Positions 60,825-64,000 of a DNA stretch of 64,000 nt are shown in pieces. Within the stretch, counting starts at the first letter, position 1, and each line of letters starts with the position of its first letter. The notes under the pieces are model-generated. The model was given only the letters and a program-made list of their open reading frames with translations. It made no database searches and had not been told where the DNA came from. The position numbers and the translations under genes were made by a program. Source of the DNA: DASSSY01 sp035708205 (lineage in GTDB: Bacteria; Bacteroidota; Bacteroidia; Chitinophagales; Chitinophagaceae); assembly GCA_035708205.1 (NCBI GenBank), contig DASSSY010000008.1, positions 310,001-374,000 of the forward strand, written 5' to 3'.

Positions 60825-62060
60825 ATGACCACGCTCATTAAAAACATTACCATTGCCGACACGTTATCTCCGTATAATGGTCAGTCTGCGGATATTCTTA
60901 TCAGGAATAACAGGATTGAAAAAGTAGGCCGCAACCTAAAAGAGCCTTCGGCAAAAATCATCCTGGGTAAGAACCAGTATGTTTCTCCGGGTTGGGTGGA
61001 TATTTTAGCCGACTATCGTGAGCCGGGACAGGAATATAAGGAAACTATCGTTACAGGTCTGAACGCCGCAAAGGCCGGCGGCTTCGCGGAAGTAGTCATC
61101 GTGCCTAACACTAATCCGGCTATAGCCAACGCATCCATGCTGGAATTCGTGCAAAAGAAGGCGGCGGGGCATTCAGTAAAATTACACGCTTTGGGAGCTA
61201 TATCAAAAAGCATTGACGGCAAAGAACTGGCGGAAATGCTGGATATGTATCATTCGGGAGCGGTAGCTTTCAGTGATGGCTGGAAACCCGTACAAAACGC
61301 CCAGTTGCTGCTTAAGGCGCTGGAATATGTAAAAGCTTTTGACGGAACGATTGTCCAGATTCCTGTTTATGATTCGCTAACTGCAGAAGGATTGATGAAC
61401 GAAGGTGAGATGTCGGTAAAGCTGGGTATGAGCGGCATGCCGGCAATGAGTGAGTCTTTGATGGTTCATCGCGATTTAGAGCTGCTCCGGTACACCGGTT
61501 CGAAGATCCATTTTTCAGGTATTTCAACGCAAGCGTCCATAAGCTTGATCAGGGCCGCCAAAAAAGAAGGCCTGAAGGTAACCTGTTCGGTAACGCCTTA
61601 TCATTTATTATTTAACGATAGCTGCCTAACCGGATATGACAGCAACTATAAAGTCAACCCGCCGTTACGTAGCGAAAAAGACCGGAAAGCCTTGCTGAAA
61701 GCCCTAAAGGACGGAGTGGTGGACTGTATTGCCACACATCACCGGCCCCAGGATTGGGATGCCAAAACCAAAGAATTTGAATATGCAGGCTGGGGGGCCA
61801 ATGTCCAGGAAACCTGCTGGAGCATGCTGATTAAAGCGGCCCCCGAAATACAGCCTGGGCAATGGGGCCAGTTGTTAAGTGCCAACCCCAGGAAAATATT
61901 CAATTTGACTCCCCTGAAGATTGATGAAGGGCAGGCAGCCTGCCTCAGCATTTTTAATTTTGAGGAGAAATGGTCATTCGACAGTAAAAATAAGCAATCC
62001 AAAGGCATAAATAATCCGTGGATTGGTAAAGAATTGACCGGTAAAGCTTTTTCCCTTTAA
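60825..62060 (+). CDS. Catalytically inactive dihydroorotase homologue (PyrC'-like)
   Basis: The 411-residue protein is an amidohydrolase of the dihydroorotase family, with the family frame PGWVDILADYREPGQEYKETI, VVIVPNTNPAI and the closing ANPRKIFNLTPLKIDEGQAACLSIFNFE. But metal ligands and the catalytic base are gone: the HxH of the N-terminal block (position 61-63) is LxD, the later His at 182 and 232 are Tyr and Gly, and the Asp of ATDHAPH is replaced (ATHHRPQ, His 305). It therefore cannot hydrolyse dihydroorotate by the standard route. Inactive dihydroorotases are known partners of aspartate carbamoyltransferase in Pseudomonas and Thermus-like organisms. It heads an operon with DUF4199, a glycosyltransferase and rpoN. 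Confidence 0.88.
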   Translation: MTTLIKNITIADTLSPYNGQSADILIRNNRIEKVGRNLKEPSAKIILGKNQYVSPGWVDILADYREPGQEYKETIVTGLNAAKAGGFAEVVIVPNTNPAIANASMLEFVQKKAAGHSVKLHALGAISKSIDGKELAEMLDMYHSGAVAFSDGWKPVQNAQLLLKALEYVKAFDGTIVQIPVYDSLTAEGLMNEGEMSVKLGMSGMPAMSESLMVHRDLELLRYTGSKIHFSGISTQASISLIRAAKKEGLKVTCSVTPYHLLFNDSCLTGYDSNYKVNPPLRSEKDRKALLKALKDGVVDCIATHHRPQDWDAKTKEFEYAGWGANVQETCWSMLIKAAPEIQPGQWGQLLSANPRKIFNLTPLKIDEGQAACLSIFNFEEKWSFDSKNKQSKGINNPWIGKELTGKAFSL

Positions 62061-62083
62061 ACTCGAACAAACCCAACGATAAT

Positions 62084-62650
62084 ATGTCTTTAGAAAAAGA
62101 GCAAAATACTTTTGATATTATTCCCGAAAAGCCCTCTACATTTGCCTTAGGGCTAAAAATGGGTATCATTACGGCATTGGTGTATATCATATTGTTATTG
62201 CTGCGCTATATGTTCTTGTCTTATAACCCGATGATATTTACCGGCTCGGTGATCATTTCTTATATAATTATCCTCGTTTTCTATGGTATGACGGTTTGGC
62301 AGCGACGGAAAGATTTAGGTGGTTATGCCGAGATCCGGGATTTATTTGGTGCCGTATTTATTTGTATCTTGATCACAGAAATTGTTTATTGCGCTTTCAA
62401 TTATATTTATCTGAACTTTATTGATCCCGGTTTTTTTACCAGATTTGAACAGTCCACCATTGAGTATATTAAAAAAGTGGGTGGAGACAGCATGAAGGTT
62501 CAGCAGCAAATAGACAAGTTCAAGGGCCAGAAAGGGGCTTCCGGTTCGGTGTTGTCCACCATTATTGGATTAGGTCAATGGCTGATTATTGATAGCATTC
62601 TGGGGTTATTAATATCTTTGGCCTTTAGGAAAGTAAAACCGCAATATTAA
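62084..62650 (+). CDS. DUF4199 membrane protein
   Basis: The 188-residue protein has four hydrophobic segments (about residues 22-45, 50-72, 90-115 and 160-182) and the pattern of DUF4199 proteins: FALGLKMGIITALVYIILLLLRYMF, YGMTVWQRRKDLGGYAEIRDLFGAVFICILIT and an IDPGFFTRFEQSTIEYIKK loop. It is an inner-membrane protein of unknown function, found in Bacteroidota next to a GtrB-like glycosyltransferase. It is 23 bases after the pyrC-like gene and directly before the glycosyltransferase. Confidence 0.9.
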   Translation: MSLEKEQNTFDIIPEKPSTFALGLKMGIITALVYIILLLLRYMFLSYNPMIFTGSVIISYIIILVFYGMTVWQRRKDLGGYAEIRDLFGAVFICILITEIVYCAFNYIYLNFIDPGFFTRFEQSTIEYIKKVGGDSMKVQQQIDKFKGQKGASGSVLSTIIGLGQWLIIDSILGLLISLAFRKVKPQY

Positions 62651-62651
62651 T

Positions 62652-63674
62652 TTGAAAGACATTTTGGAAACGAATCAGAACATAAATAAGCCATTGATCA
62701 ATCGGGAAATACCGGGTTCTGCTCCAACAAGACCGGACGTAGGTATTATTGTGCCTTTGCTGAATGAGGAAGAATCCCTGCCCGAGTTAACTGAATGGAT
62801 TGACCGTGCCTGCCGGGAGTCCGGGCTGAGCTATGAAATTATCTTTATTGATGACGGGAGCACGGATGACAGCTGGGGCGTTATCGAGAACCTTAGTTAC
62901 AAATATGCCGGTATTAAGGCTATCCGTTTTCAGCGTAATTATGGTAAAAGTGCCGCCCTCAACGAAGGCTTTAAAGCTACTTCTGGAAAGGTGGTCATAA
63001 CCATGGATGCAGACTTGCAGGATAGTCCTGACGAGATCCCGGGGCTTTATAAAATGATTCAGGAAGAGGGTTATGACCTGGTCAGTGGTTGGAAAAAAGT
63101 CCGCCATGACAACACTATCACCAAAAATCTGCCTTCCCATTTTTTCAATGCCGTTACCCGGAAGATGAGCGGCATCCACTTACATGATTTCAATTGCGGC
63201 CTGAAAGCCTATAAATCGCGTGTCGTGAAATGTGTGGAAGTTTATGGGGAAATGCATCGTTATATCCCTGTATTGGCCAAGACGGCAGGCTTTAAAAAAA
63301 TCGGGGAAAAGGTCGTGCATCATCAGGCCAGAAAATATGGCGTCTCAAAATTTGGGTGGAATCGTTTTATCAATGGTTTTTTAGATTTGCTGACAGTGCA
63401 GTTTGTCGGTAAATTTGGTAAAAAGCCGATGCATTTCTTCGGGCTTTTGGGCTCTCTTATCTTCCTTATCGGTTTTATCGTTTCCCTTTTTATGATTGTA
63501 GGGCGTATTGTCAGTCCTCATTATTCTTTGTCCGACCGACCACCGTTTTATATCGCTTTAACCTGCATTGTTGTGGGGACCATGTTTTTTTTAACCGGAT
63601 TTATTTCGGAACTTGTGGTGCGTAATGCCGCGGAAAGAAACCATTATTTTATACAGGAAAAACTAAAATTATAG
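62652..63674 (+). CDS. Family 2 glycosyltransferase, DPM1/GtrB-like, TTG start
   Basis: The only start in range is a TTG at 62652, one base after the previous stop; the next Met comes inside the catalytic domain. The 340-residue protein has the GT-A fold with VGIIVPLLNEEESLPEL, FIDDGSTDDSWGVIE, FQRNYGKSAALNEGF and TMDADLQDSPDEI (DxD), and QARKYGVSKFGWNRF, then two hydrophobic segments at the C-terminus. This is the pattern of GtrB/ArnC/DPM1-type transferases that place a sugar on undecaprenyl phosphate. It is followed three bases later by rpoN. Confidence 0.93.
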   Translation: MKDILETNQNINKPLINREIPGSAPTRPDVGIIVPLLNEEESLPELTEWIDRACRESGLSYEIIFIDDGSTDDSWGVIENLSYKYAGIKAIRFQRNYGKSAALNEGFKATSGKVVITMDADLQDSPDEIPGLYKMIQEEGYDLVSGWKKVRHDNTITKNLPSHFFNAVTRKMSGIHLHDFNCGLKAYKSRVVKCVEVYGEMHRYIPVLAKTAGFKKIGEKVVHHQARKYGVSKFGWNRFINGFLDLLTVQFVGKFGKKPMHFFGLLGSLIFLIGFIVSLFMIVGRIVSPHYSLSDRPPFYIALTCIVVGTMFFLTGFISELVVRNAAERNHYFIQEKLKL

Positions 63675-63677
63675 ATC

Positions 63678-64000
63678 GTGCCGGGAGGTCTTCTCAGACA
63701 GACGCAGCAGCAAAAGCTCATTCAGAAATTATCACCTCAGCAAATTCAATTAATGAAGTTGCTGCAGGTGCCGACGGCTACTTTGGAAGATCGTATCAGG
63801 GAGGAGCTGGAAAGTAATCCGGCTTTGGAAACCGGGACTTTGGACGAAAACGAGGAAGACTCCTTGTTTGGTGACGGAGACCATAAAGCGGACCTGGAAA
63901 GCGCTTCAGAAGGTGATGAAGAGGGTGGTGATATCGTTGATGATTACCTTCAGATGGACTTAAGCGACTACCTCCAGGACGAAAATGATTATTCGGGCGC
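63678..64000 (+). CDS. rpoN: RNA polymerase sigma-54 factor, 3'-truncated by window edge
   Basis: The frame opens at a GTG at 63678, four bases after the glycosyltransferase stop, and runs past base 64000, so only 107 residues are visible. They show region I of sigma-54: RQTQQQKLIQKLSPQQIQLM, KLLQVPTATLEDRIREELESNPAL, then an acidic, low-complexity region II. Sigma-54 directs polymerase to -24/-12 promoters that need an ATP-dependent activator. Its activators are not in this window. The close spacing implies that it is expressed with the pyrC-like, DUF4199 and glycosyltransferase genes. Confidence 0.95.
   Translation, partial: MPGGLLRQTQQQKLIQKLSPQQIQLMKLLQVPTATLEDRIREELESNPALETGTLDENEEDSLFGDGDHKADLESASEGDEEGGDIVDDYLQMDLSDYLQDENDYSG

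Noticed and set aside
1..64000. Prophage, insertion sequences, integrons, defence islands or tRNA genes
   Set aside because: No integrase, transposase, capsid, toxin-antitoxin pair, restriction enzyme or cloverleaf was recognised in any gene or gap.

Overview
The window looks like a chromosomal segment of a member of the Bacteroidota, most likely Chitinophagales/Sphingobacteriales. Evidence: Bacteroidota-type promoters (-33 TTG, about 20 bases, then TAnnTTTG) before many genes, almost no Shine-Dalgarno sequences, TonB-dependent receptors, a type IX secretion (T9SS) type B cargo protein, an S46 dipeptidyl-peptidase, a Porin_10 protein, a DUF4199 protein, and an ileS gene followed by a DksA-like gene. 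I see no phage, integrase, transposase, CRISPR array, rRNA or tRNA. The content is mostly housekeeping with a few accessory modules. Identifications come from reading translated proteins; no database search was run.

Layout. 1-4910: end of a TonB-dependent receptor, a PorE-like TPR/propeller/OmpA protein and a nitrilase-family amidase. 5284-12858 (minus strand): porin-rluD-queG, then a lipoprotein with a leucyl aminopeptidase, then pdhB. 13035-16815: a GIN-domain lipoprotein, then a SAM-I riboswitch with its own terminator controlling a trans-sulfuration enzyme and homoserine dehydrogenase. 16951-19244: aminotransferase V, hotdog thioesterase, glycosyltransferase. 19406-23804: arginase, a ketosynthase pair, plsY, a VOC protein. 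23838-28714 (minus): tsaE with a NatA/NatB-like ABC exporter, and a large T9SS type B surface protein. 28860-34324: DPP11-like S46 peptidase, kdsB, a TonB-dependent receptor. 34472-37774 (minus): Nfu, a secreted amidotransferase-like protein of unknown role, and a polytopic membrane protein with possible haem ligands. 37946-40335: cytochrome c, copper nitrite reductase NirK and an ArsR regulator. 40399-42403 (minus): Old Yellow Enzyme and a TraB/GumN protein. 42681-47267: ileS plus a histone-H1-like/DksA fusion. 47779-54186: def, mazG, prfC, then LysE, a DUF445-like protein, purC, a one-domain asparaginase and a YkgJ protein. 54239-59585 (minus): recQ with two envelope-glycan genes. 59848-64000: an outer-membrane barrel, a catalytically dead dihydroorotase, DUF4199, a glycosyltransferase and the start of rpoN.

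How the genes work together. The SAM riboswitch should shut off methionine precursor synthesis when S-adenosylmethionine is plentiful. Cytochrome c and NirK form a minimal nitrite-to-NO electron path, sharing a control region with a divergent membrane protein; a perfect inverted repeat covers the -33 box. Several genes serve the envelope (plsY, kdsB, glycosyltransferases, porin, receptors) and protein/peptide use (S46 peptidase, aminopeptidase).

The most unusual items are the lysine/alanine-rich DksA fusion that has lost three of four zinc cysteines, the pseudo-dihydroorotase in the rpoN operon, the Met/His-rich insert in NirK, and the secreted amidotransferase-like protein. I did not find a convincing new multi-gene defence or mobile system here.
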